A stretch of DNA of 64,000 nt, taken from positions 7,458,001 to 7,522,000 of the forward strand of contig NZ_JAPNKC010000001.1 in assembly GCF_026626705.1 (NCBI RefSeq), read 5' to 3'. Under the pieces are notes generated by a model, which saw only the letters and a list, made by a program, of their open reading frames with translations, did no database searches and was not told the origin of the DNA. A program made the translations under genes and the position numbers. The DNA is from Pyxidicoccus sp. MSG2. GTDB lineage: Bacteria > Myxococcota > Myxococcia > Myxococcales > Myxococcaceae. Shown one piece after another: positions 7,995-16,603 of the stretch (its first letter is position 1; every line of letters starts with the position of its first letter).

Positions 7995-8297
7995 ATGGCC
8001 AGGTACTGGCTCTCGTATGACCTGGGACTGCGCGGTAACTACGACGACCTCTACAGGTGGTTGGCCAAACACGACGCCAGGGAGTGTGGAGACGGCGTCG
8101 CGACCTTCACCGCGGACCTGACGCCCGAGCAAATCAAGAGAGCGCTCAAGTCCATCGTGGGCAAGAAGGGGCGCGCCTATCTGGTGGGCGCCGGCAAGGA
8201 TGGAAAGTGGAGTGGCAAGTGGCTCTTCGGCAGCAGAAGGCCGGCCCCGTGGGTTGGCTATGCCGAGGTCGCGGACGAGGAGCAGGACGACGCATGA
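7995..8297 (+). CDS. Candidate antitoxin with Cas2/VapD-like N-terminal pattern
   Basis: A 100-residue protein, ATG 7995, behind a very strong ribosome site (AAAGGAGG, 6 bp upstream). The sequence opens with RYWLSYDLGLRGNYDDLYRW and continues with an HDARECGDGVATFTAD segment. This strand-helix-strand order resembles the ferredoxin-like fold of Cas2/VapD proteins. The C-terminus is basic, then acidic (VADEEQDDA). Its stop overlaps the start of a PIN-domain gene (ATGA), the usual toxin-antitoxin architecture. Seen: sequence and overlap. Inferred: it is the antitoxin or a regulatory partner of the PIN protein. It could instead be a small RNA-binding protein. No catalytic residues are claimed. 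Confidence 0.6.
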   Translation: MARYWLSYDLGLRGNYDDLYRWLAKHDARECGDGVATFTADLTPEQIKRALKSIVGKKGRAYLVGAGKDGKWSGKWLFGSRRPAPWVGYAEVADEEQDDA

Positions 8298-8755
8298 ACG
8301 TCTGCGTGGATGCCTGCTTCATGCTCGCGCTGTATGACAAGAAGGACGGACACCACGAGGTCGCGACAGAGCTCTTTCAGCAACTCTTCGACTCGGCGTC
8401 CCACCAGCTCGTCGTTCCCTGGCCCATCCTGTACGAGACGGTCTCGACCCGTATGACACGGCGACGCGAGTCGATGGAGTTCCTCGAACGCGACCTGACG
8501 CGCCTTCGGCGGCAGAACCGTCTGTTGATGCTGTTCGACAGGAAGATGCGCGAACAGGCGCTGGGTGAGTGCTTCGACGAGTTGAGACGGCGCGGAAGTA
8601 GCTACCGCGCCTTGAGCCTGGTCGACAGGGTCATGAGGCTGATGCTGCTCAACCCGAAGCATCGCCTGCATGCCCTCATCACCTTCAACAGGGATGACTT
8701 CGAGGATGTGTGCGTGAGCCGGAAGATCCGGCTCATCGACTCGTCGGACGGTTGA
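8294..8755 (+). CDS. PIN-domain ribonuclease, VapC-like toxin candidate
   Basis: A 153-residue protein from ATG 8294. Acidic positions of a PIN domain are in order: Asp6 in NVCVDACFMLAL, Glu in PWPILYETVSTRM, Asp in LSLVDRVMRL, and the terminal TFNRDDFEDVC. PIN domains bind Mg2+ or Mn2+ and cleave RNA; in VapBC systems the partner blocks this. It overlaps the upstream gene by 4 bp, so translation is coupled. The upstream partner is not a usual VapB (no AbrB, RHH or Phd pattern), which makes the pair unusual. A longer upstream in-frame extension was rejected because it overlaps the partner gene. Confidence 0.7.
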   Translation: MNVCVDACFMLALYDKKDGHHEVATELFQQLFDSASHQLVVPWPILYETVSTRMTRRRESMEFLERDLTRLRRQNRLLMLFDRKMREQALGECFDELRRRGSSYRALSLVDRVMRLMLLNPKHRLHALITFNRDDFEDVCVSRKIRLIDSSDG

Positions 8756-8761
8756 GCGCGC

Positions 8762-10414
8762 CTACCCTGCCGAGCTCACGCCCGTGTTCTTCAGCAGGTA
8801 GTCGCCGAACTCCTCGCGCAGCTTCGACTTGAGGAACTTGCCCGTCGAGTTGCGAGGAATCTGCGGGATGAACAGGTAGTCATCCGGCATCCAGAACTTC
8901 GCGAACTGCTTCTCCAGGACCGCGGCCAGCTCTTGCTTCGTCGCCGTCTGTCCCGGCTTCAACACCACCGCCGCCAGGGGCCGCTCGTCCCACTTCGCGT
9001 GCTTGCCGGCGAACACGGCCGCCTCCAGCACCGCCGGGTGCGCCATCAGCGCGTTCTCCAGCGCCACCGAGGAAATCCACTCGCCGCCGGACTTGATGAC
9101 CTCCTTCGCCCGGTCGCAGATGCGGACATAGCCATCCTTGTCGATGGTGACCACGTCCCCCGTCTTGAACCACCCGTCCGCCGTCCAGCGGTCCTTCCCC
9201 TCGTCGCCGAAGTACGAGCCCGCCACCCACGGCCCGCGCACCTCCAGCTCGCCCATCGTCCGTCCGTCCCACGGCAGGTGCTTGCCGTCGTCCGCCACCA
9301 CCCGTGTCTCCACGAAGGGCAGCGCGAAGCCCTGCGAGGCCCGCGCCGCCAGCTGCGCCTCCTGCGCCGCGTCCCGCAAGTCGCCCTTCAGCTTCGCCAT
9401 GGTGCCCACGGGGCTCAGCTCCGTCATGCCCCACGCGTGGACGACTTCGAGCCCGTGCCGCTGCTTGAAGCCGTCAATCAGCGACGGCGGCGCCGCCGAG
9501 CCGCCAATCAACATCGAGCGCACCGTGCTCAAATCCCACTGCTTCGGCGTCGCATCCAGCAGCGCGAGGATTCCCAGCCAGATGGTGGGCACGCCGCCGG
9601 CAATCGTGACTTTCGTCTCGTTCATCAAGTCCAGCAGCGACTGCGGGTCCAGGTGCGGCCCGGGGAACACCAGCGTCGCCCCGGTGAAGATGGCGTCGAA
9701 CGCGAGCCCCCACGCGGCCGCGTGGAACATGGGCACCACCGGCATCACCCGGTCCGCCTCGCGCATCCCCGTCGCATCCGGGAGACACGACGCCATGGTG
9801 TGCAGGACGATGGAGCGGTGGCTGTACAGCACGCCCTTCGGGTTGCCCGTCGTGCCCGACGTGTAGCAGAGCATCGCCGCCGTGCCCTCCTCCAGCTTCG
9901 GGAAGTCGAACGTTTCCGACTCCGCCGCGAGGAGCTGCTCGTAGTCCAGCTTCCCCTCCGGCGCGGGCCCGGCGTCCGGCACCACGATGATGTGGCGGAA
10001 GCTCGGCACCTGCGCGGAGAACTTGTCGAACAGCGGCAGGAGCGAGCGGTCCACCACCAGCACCGAGTCCTCCGCGTGCCGCGCGATGTAGCCCAAGTCG
10101 TTCGGGTGCAATCTCAGGTTGAGCGTGTGCACCACCGCGCCCATGGCCGGCACGGCGTAGTACGTCTCCAGGTGCCGGTAGTGGTTCCAGCTCAGCGTGG
10201 CCACCCTGTCGCCCGCCTTCACGCCCAGGCGCGTCAGTGCGTTCGCCAGCTTGCACGTGCGCTTGTAGAAGTCCGCGAAGGTGTAGCGGTGCAGCGACTT
10301 GTCGGGATTGCGGCTGATGACTTCCGAGCGCGGATAGTACGTGCGCGCGCGCTCCAGGAAGTGGGTCAGCGTGAGCGGGAAGTCCATCATCCGTCCGGCG
10401 AGCATTGGCACCAT
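8762..10414 (-). CDS. Fatty acyl-CoA synthetase (AMP-forming, medium/long chain type)
   Basis: A 550-residue adenylate-forming enzyme. Motifs: P-loop-like CYTSGTTGNPKGVLYSH near residue 190, substrate-pocket region VVPMFHAAAWG, AWGMTELSP (A5 motif), GWFKTGD (A7), and VRICDRAKEVIKSGGEWIS (A8, hinge), with the C-terminal lysine in RNSTGKFLKSKLR. It activates fatty acids to acyl-CoA through an acyl-AMP using ATP, in the cytoplasm or at the membrane. Several in-frame starts exist (10414, 10405, 10390, 10387); 10414 is kept. It lies downstream of pfkA on the same strand with an 84-bp gap. It could serve beta-oxidation or lipid remodelling in fruiting-body development. The chain length preference is not readable. 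Confidence 0.9.
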   Translation of the reverse strand: MVPMLAGRMMDFPLTLTHFLERARTYYPRSEVISRNPDKSLHRYTFADFYKRTCKLANALTRLGVKAGDRVATLSWNHYRHLETYYAVPAMGAVVHTLNLRLHPNDLGYIARHAEDSVLVVDRSLLPLFDKFSAQVPSFRHIIVVPDAGPAPEGKLDYEQLLAAESETFDFPKLEEGTAAMLCYTSGTTGNPKGVLYSHRSIVLHTMASCLPDATGMREADRVMPVVPMFHAAAWGLAFDAIFTGATLVFPGPHLDPQSLLDLMNETKVTIAGGVPTIWLGILALLDATPKQWDLSTVRSMLIGGSAAPPSLIDGFKQRHGLEVVHAWGMTELSPVGTMAKLKGDLRDAAQEAQLAARASQGFALPFVETRVVADDGKHLPWDGRTMGELEVRGPWVAGSYFGDEGKDRWTADGWFKTGDVVTIDKDGYVRICDRAKEVIKSGGEWISSVALENALMAHPAVLEAAVFAGKHAKWDERPLAAVVLKPGQTATKQELAAVLEKQFAKFWMPDDYLFIPQIPRNSTGKFLKSKLREEFGDYLLKNTGVSSAG

Positions 10415-10498
10415 CCCTTGTCCGTGAGGGGTGAGGGTGCCGATGCTACCGGAACCCCGGGCCCTCGTTTCAGGGCCTCCGGGCGATACCGCGTTGCG

Positions 10499-11536
10499 TC
10501 AGCCGAAGAACACCTGGGCCACTTCGAAGAACTCCTTGGGCACCTTCTTCAGCTCGCGGGTGGCGTCCGCCAGGTCCACGGTGATGATGTCGTTGCCCTT
10601 GAGCGCGGCCATCTTCCCGAACTCGCCGCGGGCCACCATGTCGCAGGCGTGGACGCCGTAGCGGGTGGCCAGCACGCGGTCATGCGGGGTGGGCGCGCCG
10701 CCGCGCTGGATGTGGCCCAGCACCGACACGCGCGTCTCGAAGCCGGTGCGCCGCTCGATTTCCGCCCCGACGATGTTGCCCACACCGCCCAGGCGCGGCC
10801 GGCCCGCCTCGTCCAGGGCGCCCGTGGTGACGAGGTGCTCGCTCTGGTCCTGGGACGTCTTGATGCGCGTGCCCTCCGCCACCACGACGATGGAGAACGT
10901 GCGCCCGCCCGCGTGGCGGCGCTGGATGTGCTCGGCCACCTTCGTCAAATCCGCGGGGACTTCCGGCACCAGGATGACGTCCGCGCCGCCGGCGATTCCC
11001 GCGTACGTCGCAATCCACCCCACGTGCCGTCCCATGACCTCGCAGACGATGACGCGCTTGTGGGACTCGGCGGTGGAGTGCAGCCGGTCGATGGCCTCCG
11101 TCGCAATCTGCACCGCGGTGTCGAAGCCGAAGGTGAAGTCGGTGGCGTTGATGTCGTTGTCGATGGTCTTGGGCACGCCGACGATGCGCAGGCCTTCCTG
11201 CGACATGCGCGTGGCGGCGGACAGCGTGCCCTCGCCGCCGATGGCGATGATGGCGTGGATGCCGTTGCGCTCGACGGCGCGCTTCACGCGCTCCAGCCCG
11301 TTCTCCACCTTGAACGGGTTGACGCGCGAGGTGCCGAGGATGGTGCCGCCGCGGTGGAGGATGCCCGACGTGGTTTCACGCGTGAGGCGGAAGTGGTTGT
11401 CCTCCAGCAACCCCTTCCAGCCATCCCGGAGGCCCATCATCTCGAAGCCGTGCTCGGCGGCGCGGCGGACGACGGCGCGGATGACGGCGTTGAGACCGGG
11501 GCAGTCACCCCCACCAGTGAGGACAGCGACTTTCAT
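10499..11536 (-). CDS. pfkA: 6-phosphofructokinase
   Basis: A 345-residue protein from ATG 11536 (MKVAVLTGGGDCPGLNAVIR). Motifs: GGDCPGLN at the phosphate loop, GGEGT at 100-104, PKTIDND at 122-128 (Asp catalytic base), and the sugar-binding MGRHVGW and RGGAPTPHDR. Gly in GGEGT with Lys in PKTIDND is the combination of ATP-dependent enzymes of the mixed-substrate clade; PPi-dependent enzymes have Asp at the Gly position. It converts fructose-6-phosphate to fructose-1,6-bisphosphate in glycolysis. A much longer frame runs upstream through the amidase gene and is a shadow. The amidase gene ends 86 bp upstream on the same strand. Confidence 0.95.
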   Translation of the reverse strand: MKVAVLTGGGDCPGLNAVIRAVVRRAAEHGFEMMGLRDGWKGLLEDNHFRLTRETTSGILHRGGTILGTSRVNPFKVENGLERVKRAVERNGIHAIIAIGGEGTLSAATRMSQEGLRIVGVPKTIDNDINATDFTFGFDTAVQIATEAIDRLHSTAESHKRVIVCEVMGRHVGWIATYAGIAGGADVILVPEVPADLTKVAEHIQRRHAGGRTFSIVVVAEGTRIKTSQDQSEHLVTTGALDEAGRPRLGGVGNIVGAEIERRTGFETRVSVLGHIQRGGAPTPHDRVLATRYGVHACDMVARGEFGKMAALKGNDIITVDLADATRELKKVPKEFFEVAQVFFG

Positions 11537-11622
11537 ATGGGAATGTTCTATCTCGCCCGGCGCCGGACGGAACCCCTCAATTGCGCCTGAGCGCTCACCG
11601 GGGGACTTTCCGCCTACCCGAG

Positions 11623-13050
11623 CTACCCGAACACGGCCGGGCGGCGGTGCGTCCACGGGTGGGCGGACTCCAGCTGGGCGGCCAGCCGGAAGAGGGTGGC
11701 CTCGTCCCCGAAGCGGCCGATGAACTGCACGCCCACGGGCAGCCCCTCCGGGCTCCAGTGCAGCGGCACGCTCATGGCCGGACACCCCGTCATGTTCGCC
11801 ATCGGGCAGTAGGGTGTGAAGGCGGCGGCTCGGAAGAGGGGCGCCAGCGGCTCGTCCGGCGGCGCGGCGAAGGTGCCCAGCGGCGCGGGCGGCTCGGTGA
11901 CGGTGGGCAGCAGCCAGACGTCCACGTCCTCGAAGCGGCGGGCGATGAGCCGGCTGAAGCGCTGCAATTCCGCCTGGGCCAGCAGGTAGGCTGACAGCCC
12001 CTGGCCCAGGCCGAACTGGTAGAGGGCCCAGGTGAAGGGCTCGAAGTGCCCGGCTTCCGGCGCGCGGCCGGAGCGCTGCGCCATCCGGTCCACGGCGTAG
12101 ACGACGCCCGCGGCCCACACCGTCATGAAGTGCTGGCCGAGGGCCTCGTCGCCGGGCGCTTCCAGGCTGAGCTCGAGGACGGAGTGGCCCAGCCCCTCCA
12201 GCAGCCGGGCGGTGGCGGCGACCGCGGCCAGGCACTCCGGGTGGACGGGGGCGCCCACGGAGTTGCGCAGCGCCAGGCCGACGCGCAGCCGCCCCGGCGG
12301 GGCTCCCGCCTCCAGGGCATAGGGCCGCGCCTTGGGCGGGGCGATGTACGGGGCGCCCACGTCGGGCCCCTCCGTGGCGTCGAGCAGGGCCGCGCTGTCG
12401 CGCACGGAGCGGGTGAGGGCGTGGTCCGCGACGAGCCAGTGGTAGGGGTCCGCGAGGTCCGGCCCCATGGGGTTGCGGCCGCGCGTGGGCTTGAGGCCGA
12501 AGAGGCCGCAGCTCGACGCGGGGATGCGGATGGAGCCGCCGCCGTCGGACGCGTGCGCGAAGGGCACCATGCCGCTGGCCACCGCCGCCGCCGCGCCGCC
12601 GCTGGAGCCTCCCGTGGAGCGCTCCAGGTTCCACGGGTTGCGGCAGGGGCCGAGCAGCTCGCTCTCCGTGGTGGGCAACAGGCCCAGTTCGGGAGTGTTC
12701 GTCTTGCCCAGCACCACGAGCCCGGCGCGCAGGTGGCGCTTCACCAGCTCGCTGTCGTGGTCGGGCACGAAGTCCTTCATGAAGCGCGAGCCAGCGGTGA
12801 GGGGTTGGCCCTCCTGCGCGGCGAGCAGGTCCTTGAGCAGGAAGGGGACGCCGGTGAAGGGGCCTTGCGGCAGCGCGCCCTTCGCCCGCAGGCGGGCCGT
12901 GTCGAACTGCTTCTGCGTCACGGCGTTGAGCTTCGGGTTGTGACGCTCGATGCGGGCGATGGCCGCATCCACCAGCTCCAGCGGAGTGACTTCACCCCGG
13001 CGGACGAGCTCCGCCTGGGCCGTCGCGTCGAGGCTGACAAAGGGGTCCAT
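11623..13050 (-). CDS. Amidase signature family hydrolase
   Basis: A 475-residue enzyme with the Ser-cisSer-Lys triad of the amidase signature family: Lys73 in PFLLKDL, cis-Ser150 in TGGSSGGAAAAVASG, and nucleophile Ser173 in SDGGGSIRIPAS. The C-terminal region (NMTGCPAMSVPL, GLPVGVQFIG) is also typical. It hydrolyses carboxamides or related amide bonds. It is not clearly GatA, since gatB/gatC are absent and the length and context differ. No signal peptide, so cytoplasmic. It is divergent from nagB, whose GTG start is 137 bp away. The natural substrate cannot be inferred from sequence alone. Confidence 0.9.
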   Translation of the reverse strand: MDPFVSLDATAQAELVRRGEVTPLELVDAAIARIERHNPKLNAVTQKQFDTARLRAKGALPQGPFTGVPFLLKDLLAAQEGQPLTAGSRFMKDFVPDHDSELVKRHLRAGLVVLGKTNTPELGLLPTTESELLGPCRNPWNLERSTGGSSGGAAAAVASGMVPFAHASDGGGSIRIPASSCGLFGLKPTRGRNPMGPDLADPYHWLVADHALTRSVRDSAALLDATEGPDVGAPYIAPPKARPYALEAGAPPGRLRVGLALRNSVGAPVHPECLAAVAATARLLEGLGHSVLELSLEAPGDEALGQHFMTVWAAGVVYAVDRMAQRSGRAPEAGHFEPFTWALYQFGLGQGLSAYLLAQAELQRFSRLIARRFEDVDVWLLPTVTEPPAPLGTFAAPPDEPLAPLFRAAAFTPYCPMANMTGCPAMSVPLHWSPEGLPVGVQFIGRFGDEATLFRLAAQLESAHPWTHRRPAVFG

Positions 13051-13187
13051 GGTGGGACTCTAGCGCTTCCGAGGCACGGGCCGGCTGTCCGTCGTGGACA
13101 CACCGGTCATGTCGCGCCGCATTGAAGTGAACGGGGCGGGCACTTCCGCGCTCCCGCGCGGGCCTGGGCTCCCTATGGTCCGCTTCC

Positions 13188-13934
13188 GTGAAACTCCGCG
13201 TCTTCGACTCAGAGCAGCAAGCCGCCGCCGCCTGCGCGGCCCACATCGCAGAGGCGGTGCGTGCGCGGCCCTCCCTGGTACTGGGATTGCCCACGGGCCG
13301 CACGCCACTCAATGTCTACCGTGAGCTGGTTGCCCTGTCCGCGCGCGGGGCGTTGGACCTGTCGCGCGCCAGCAGCTTCAACCTGGATGAGTTCTTCGGG
13401 CTTGTGCCCGAGGATGCGGGCAGCTTCCGCGCGTACATGGAGCGGCACTTCTTCCAGCATGTGAAGCTGCCTCGCGAGCGCATCCACTTCCTCGACGGGA
13501 GCGCGCCGGACGCGGAGGCGGAGTGCGCCCGCTACGACGCGGAACTGGCCGCGGCGGGAGGGCTGGACGTGGTGCTGCTGGGCATCGGTGGCAACGGACA
13601 CATCGCCTTCAACGAGCCTGGGGACAGCCTGCTGGCGCCGTGTCACCGGGTGAAGCTGGGGCGCGAGACGCGGCTGGCCAACGCCGGGCTCTTCGGGGAT
13701 GACCCGACGCGCGTGCCCATGGAAGCGCTCACGCTGGGCATGGGCGCCATCCTCCAGGCGAAGCGCGTGGTGCTGCTCGCGTTCGGCGAGGGCAAGGCGG
13801 AGGCGGTGGCGGCGATGGTGGAGGGGCCGGTGACGCCTCGCTGCCCGGCGTCCTTCCTCCAGTTGCACCGCGATGCGGAGGTGTGGGTGGACCCGGAGGC
13901 CGGCCGACGCGTGTCCGCGCAGGCCCGGCCGTAG
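13188..13934 (+). CDS. nagB: Glucosamine-6-phosphate deaminase
   Basis: A 248-residue protein starting with GTG at 13188 (KLRVFDSEQQAAAAC). NagB signatures: LVLGLPTGRTPLNVYRELV, FNLDEFFGL with the catalytic Asp/Glu pair, and LLGIGGNGHIAFNEPG with the ring-opening His. It converts glucosamine-6-phosphate to fructose-6-phosphate and ammonia, feeding amino sugars into glycolysis. It is related in fold to 6-phosphogluconolactonase, but the GGNGHIAFNEPG text is specific to the deaminase. A short tandem repeat follows just after the stop. Start choice: no ATG lies between the in-frame upstream stop and the conserved N-terminus. Confidence 0.93.
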   Translation: MKLRVFDSEQQAAAACAAHIAEAVRARPSLVLGLPTGRTPLNVYRELVALSARGALDLSRASSFNLDEFFGLVPEDAGSFRAYMERHFFQHVKLPRERIHFLDGSAPDAEAECARYDAELAAAGGLDVVLLGIGGNGHIAFNEPGDSLLAPCHRVKLGRETRLANAGLFGDDPTRVPMEALTLGMGAILQAKRVVLLAFGEGKAEAVAAMVEGPVTPRCPASFLQLHRDAEVWVDPEAGRRVSAQARP

Positions 13935-13937
13935 TGC

Positions 13938-14028
13938 GTGAGCGCAACGGAAGGAAGGTTCATTCCGGAGTACCGCCCGAGCAGGGGCGGCCCTCGTGAG
14001 CGCAACGGAAGGAACGCTCATTCCGGAG
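13938..14028. repeat. Two-copy 33-bp direct repeat, 58-bp period
   Basis: Copies at 13938-13970 and 13996-14028 begin GTGAGCGCAACGGAAGGAA and end TCATTCCGGAG, differing at two positions in the middle. Both retain GGAA...TTCC arms that could form a small hairpin. A separate 8-bp inverted repeat (14031-14038 with 14077-14084) follows. The element sits between the convergent ends of nagB and the VWA gene, so it may be a dispersed intergenic repeat or part of a termination region. Confidence 0.6.
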
Positions 14029-14092
14029 CGGCAGCCGGGCAGGGGGGACCCGGGGAGTGGGCCCGCTCCAGCGCTTCCGGCTGCAATACGTC

Positions 14093-15718
14093 TCAGTACT
14101 TCCTGGCGGCCTCGGCCCAGTTGTTCCGGGGCAGTATCGAGCGCACGCGGCGCAGCAGTGAGAGGAACTCCTCGCGGTCCTGCTGGTCGTCCAGCGCATC
14201 CTCCACCAGCGACTCCGCCGTCTCGAGGCTCATGCCCGAGGCCTCACGCGCTCCACGGAGCAGGTCCGCCGTGCCCGCCACCGCCGCGGCGAAGCGCAGG
14301 TCCGACGACGCCTCCGCCAGCGAGGCGTGGACCTGGTGGCGCTCCAGCGTGAAGCGCTGCTCGGCCGCTTCCTCGCCGCGCGGGCGCTTCGCCCGGACGC
14401 GCACGGTGGCCAGGCGCGTGCCCTCTCCCGTGAGCTCCACCTCGTACAGCGCGGTGACGGAGTGGCCCACGCCAATCTCGCCCCCGTCCACCCTGTCGTC
14501 GCGGAAGTCCTTGTCCGCCACGTCGCGATTCTCGTAGCCCACCAGCCGGTAGCCGCGCACCGCGTCGGGCTCGAAGTCCACCTGCACCTTCACGTCCTGG
14601 GCAATCACCTCCAGCGTGCCGGCCAATTGCTCCTGGAAGACCTTCCGGGCCTCGCGCTCCGAGTCGATGTAGAAGGAGTTGCCGTTGCCCTTGTCCGCCA
14701 GCCGCTCCATCAGGTCATCGCGGTAGTTGCCCATGCCGAAGCCGATGGTGGACAGCGTCACGCCCGCGCGGACGTAGCGGGCCACGCTCTCCAGCATCGC
14801 GTCCGCGGTGAGGTTCTTCCCGAGGTTGGTGTCCCCATCCGTGAGCACCACCACGCGTGACACGTTGTCCGCGCCCACCATTCGCACCGCGTGCTGGTAG
14901 GCCAGTTCCAGGCCGTCGCCCATGGCCGTGCCGCCGCCCGTGCAGAGCGAGTCGATGGCGTCCTCGATGTGCCCGCGCTCCGACGCCGGCGTGGTCTCCA
15001 GCACGGTGCGCACGTCGCCCGCGTAGGTGGTGATGGCCACCGTGTCCGTCTCATTGAGCCCGCCCACCGCCAGCTTCATCGCCTTCTTCGCCAGCTCCAG
15101 CCGGTCCTCTCCGGACATGGAGCCGCTGGTGTCCACCAGGAAGACCAGGTGCGTGGGCTTGCGCTGGCTCTTCGCCACCCGCCGCCCCTGGAGCCCCACC
15201 TTCAGCAGGTGACGGTCCATCGAGAAGGGAGACGGCGCCATCTCCAGGTCCACGTGGAAGTCTCCCTCGTCGGGCCGCGGCTCCGGCAGGCGGTAGCGGA
15301 AGGCGTTCACCCACTCCTCCACTCGCACCGAGCTCGGGTGCGGCAGTTGGTTCTCCTGCTGCACCGCGCGGCGGAACAGCGAATAGGACGCGGTGTCCAC
15401 GTCCACCGCGAAGGTGGAGAGCCGGTCCTCCCGGGTGAGGGTGAAGGCGTTGGGCTCATGCCGCGTGTGTGTGTTTCCGGAGGCCAGCGGCTCGGCCGCA
15501 GCTGGCGCCCTGCTCGCCGCCACGGGCTGCGCGTCCGGGGACTTCACTCCGAAGGAGCGCATCGCCTTGCGCGAGGGGCCCGCCTCGGGCGAGCCGGCCA
15601 GGGACGTGGAGGAGGCGCCGAACAGCTTGCGGATGTTGTCGCCGTACAGTGTCACCCCTCCGACAATTCCAAGGACGGTCAGCAGGGCGATGAAGCTGAG
15701 GGTGAAGGTTCGGCTCAT
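14093..15718 (-). CDS. von Willebrand factor A domain protein (YfbK-type)
   Basis: A 541-residue protein. The N-terminus has a signal-anchor segment (FTLSFIALLTVLGIVGGVTLYG). After a low-complexity linker comes the VWA-associated N-terminal domain (AFTLTREDRLSTFAVDVDTASYS and VRVEEWVNAFRY), then a VWA domain with MIDAS motif VDTSGSMSG, a conserved Thr/Gly region (GGGTAMGDGLELA) and VVVLTDGDTN. A C-terminal DUF3520-type region with paired beta segments and helices ends it. This architecture is shared with E. coli YfbK and many Bacteroidetes proteins. VWA domains bind metal and mediate protein-protein contact. Probably anchored in the inner membrane with the bulk in the periplasm. Partner unknown. 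Confidence 0.88.
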   Translation of the reverse strand: MSRTFTLSFIALLTVLGIVGGVTLYGDNIRKLFGASSTSLAGSPEAGPSRKAMRSFGVKSPDAQPVAASRAPAAAEPLASGNTHTRHEPNAFTLTREDRLSTFAVDVDTASYSLFRRAVQQENQLPHPSSVRVEEWVNAFRYRLPEPRPDEGDFHVDLEMAPSPFSMDRHLLKVGLQGRRVAKSQRKPTHLVFLVDTSGSMSGEDRLELAKKAMKLAVGGLNETDTVAITTYAGDVRTVLETTPASERGHIEDAIDSLCTGGGTAMGDGLELAYQHAVRMVGADNVSRVVVLTDGDTNLGKNLTADAMLESVARYVRAGVTLSTIGFGMGNYRDDLMERLADKGNGNSFYIDSEREARKVFQEQLAGTLEVIAQDVKVQVDFEPDAVRGYRLVGYENRDVADKDFRDDRVDGGEIGVGHSVTALYEVELTGEGTRLATVRVRAKRPRGEEAAEQRFTLERHQVHASLAEASSDLRFAAAVAGTADLLRGAREASGMSLETAESLVEDALDDQQDREEFLSLLRRVRSILPRNNWAEAARKY

Positions 15719-15973
15719 GGACGCCTCGGGGAGTGGCGGGAAACGCGGTATGGGCGCCCTTGTCCCATGGGCCGTGAAGGCCTCGCGTCCGTCATCCGCC
15801 CGAGGTCGGTCAATGGGAGGAGGTCGGTCAATGGGCGGATGGCGCGGACCGTGTTACGCAGGTGCCGCGGTCGGCGAGGACGTGCCGTGGCGCGCAACGC
15901 TCGGAGGATTCGGGCGTCGGAGCGCGCGCCAGGGTGGTCGGATGCGGTGCTTCGGAATCTGATGAGGCGTCAC

Positions 15974-16591
15974 ATGGAATGGAACGAGACCACGACAGGG
16001 CAGGGCACGGTGGACCGGGTCCGGGACCTGGAGGAGCGGCTGGCGCTCGCAACGCCAGACAAGACGTGCCGGGGCATGTTCCTGAAGGGCGTCCTCCAGG
16101 TGGTGGGCTCGTACGGGGACGAGGCCGTGGTGCAGCGGTGCCTCGAGGCCGGTGGGCAGACGCGCATCACCGACTTCTCCAACTACCCCATGGCCGCGCG
16201 GCTGCGGATGACCTGGGTCGCCGCGGAGTTCATGGCGCCGAAGGTGGGCGGCTTCGACGCGGCGCTGCGACTGATTGGCCGGCAGGCGACGGCGGACTTC
16301 ATGGCCTCGCTGGCGGGGCGGACGATTCTGGCGCTGACGGCGCGGGACGTCGTGAAGATGGTGAACAGCCTGCCCACGGCCTTCGGCGCGTCCATCAACT
16401 ACGGGAAGTACACGGTGGAGTGGACGGGCCCCAGGAGCGGCCGCTTCTTCCTCGACGGTGACCTCATGCCCGAGCCCACCAACTCCGGAATCATGGACGC
16501 CGTCCTCGCGGCGGGGAACGTGAAGGGCGCGAAGGTGCGGGGACGCCAGCTCGCGCTGACGCAGTGCGAGCACCTGTTCTCCTGGGAGTGA
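15974..16591 (+). CDS. DUF2378 (TIGR02265) Myxococcus paralogous-family protein
   Basis: A 205-residue soluble protein. Recognisable family features are the segment RGMFLKGVLQVVGSYGDE, RITDFSNYPMAARLRM, and the C-terminal beta-rich half (VEWTGPRSGRFFLDGDLMPE). This family occurs in many copies in myxobacterial genomes and scarcely elsewhere, which supports the taxonomic assignment. ATG 15974 is chosen because GATGAGG lies just upstream at suitable spacing; ATG 15962 is an alternative adding MRRH. Function is unknown; a sensory or heme-NO-binding-like fold has been suggested for such proteins, which I cannot confirm. It is convergent with the transglycosylase gene. Confidence 0.85.
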   Translation: MEWNETTTGQGTVDRVRDLEERLALATPDKTCRGMFLKGVLQVVGSYGDEAVVQRCLEAGGQTRITDFSNYPMAARLRMTWVAAEFMAPKVGGFDAALRLIGRQATADFMASLAGRTILALTARDVVKMVNSLPTAFGASINYGKYTVEWTGPRSGRFFLDGDLMPEPTNSGIMDAVLAAGNVKGAKVRGRQLALTQCEHLFSWE

Positions 16592-16603
16592 GGCCGGGCC
16601 TGC

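Noticed and set aside
8933..11590. Very long plus-strand reading frame (885 residues)
   Set aside because: It runs antisense to the acyl-CoA synthetase and phosphofructokinase genes and is Arg/His/Val rich, as expected of high-GC shadows.
11623..13050. GatA subunit of the Asp/Glu-tRNA amidotransferase
   Set aside because: No gatB/gatC nearby; neighbours are pfkA and nagB, so only amidase signature membership is claimed.
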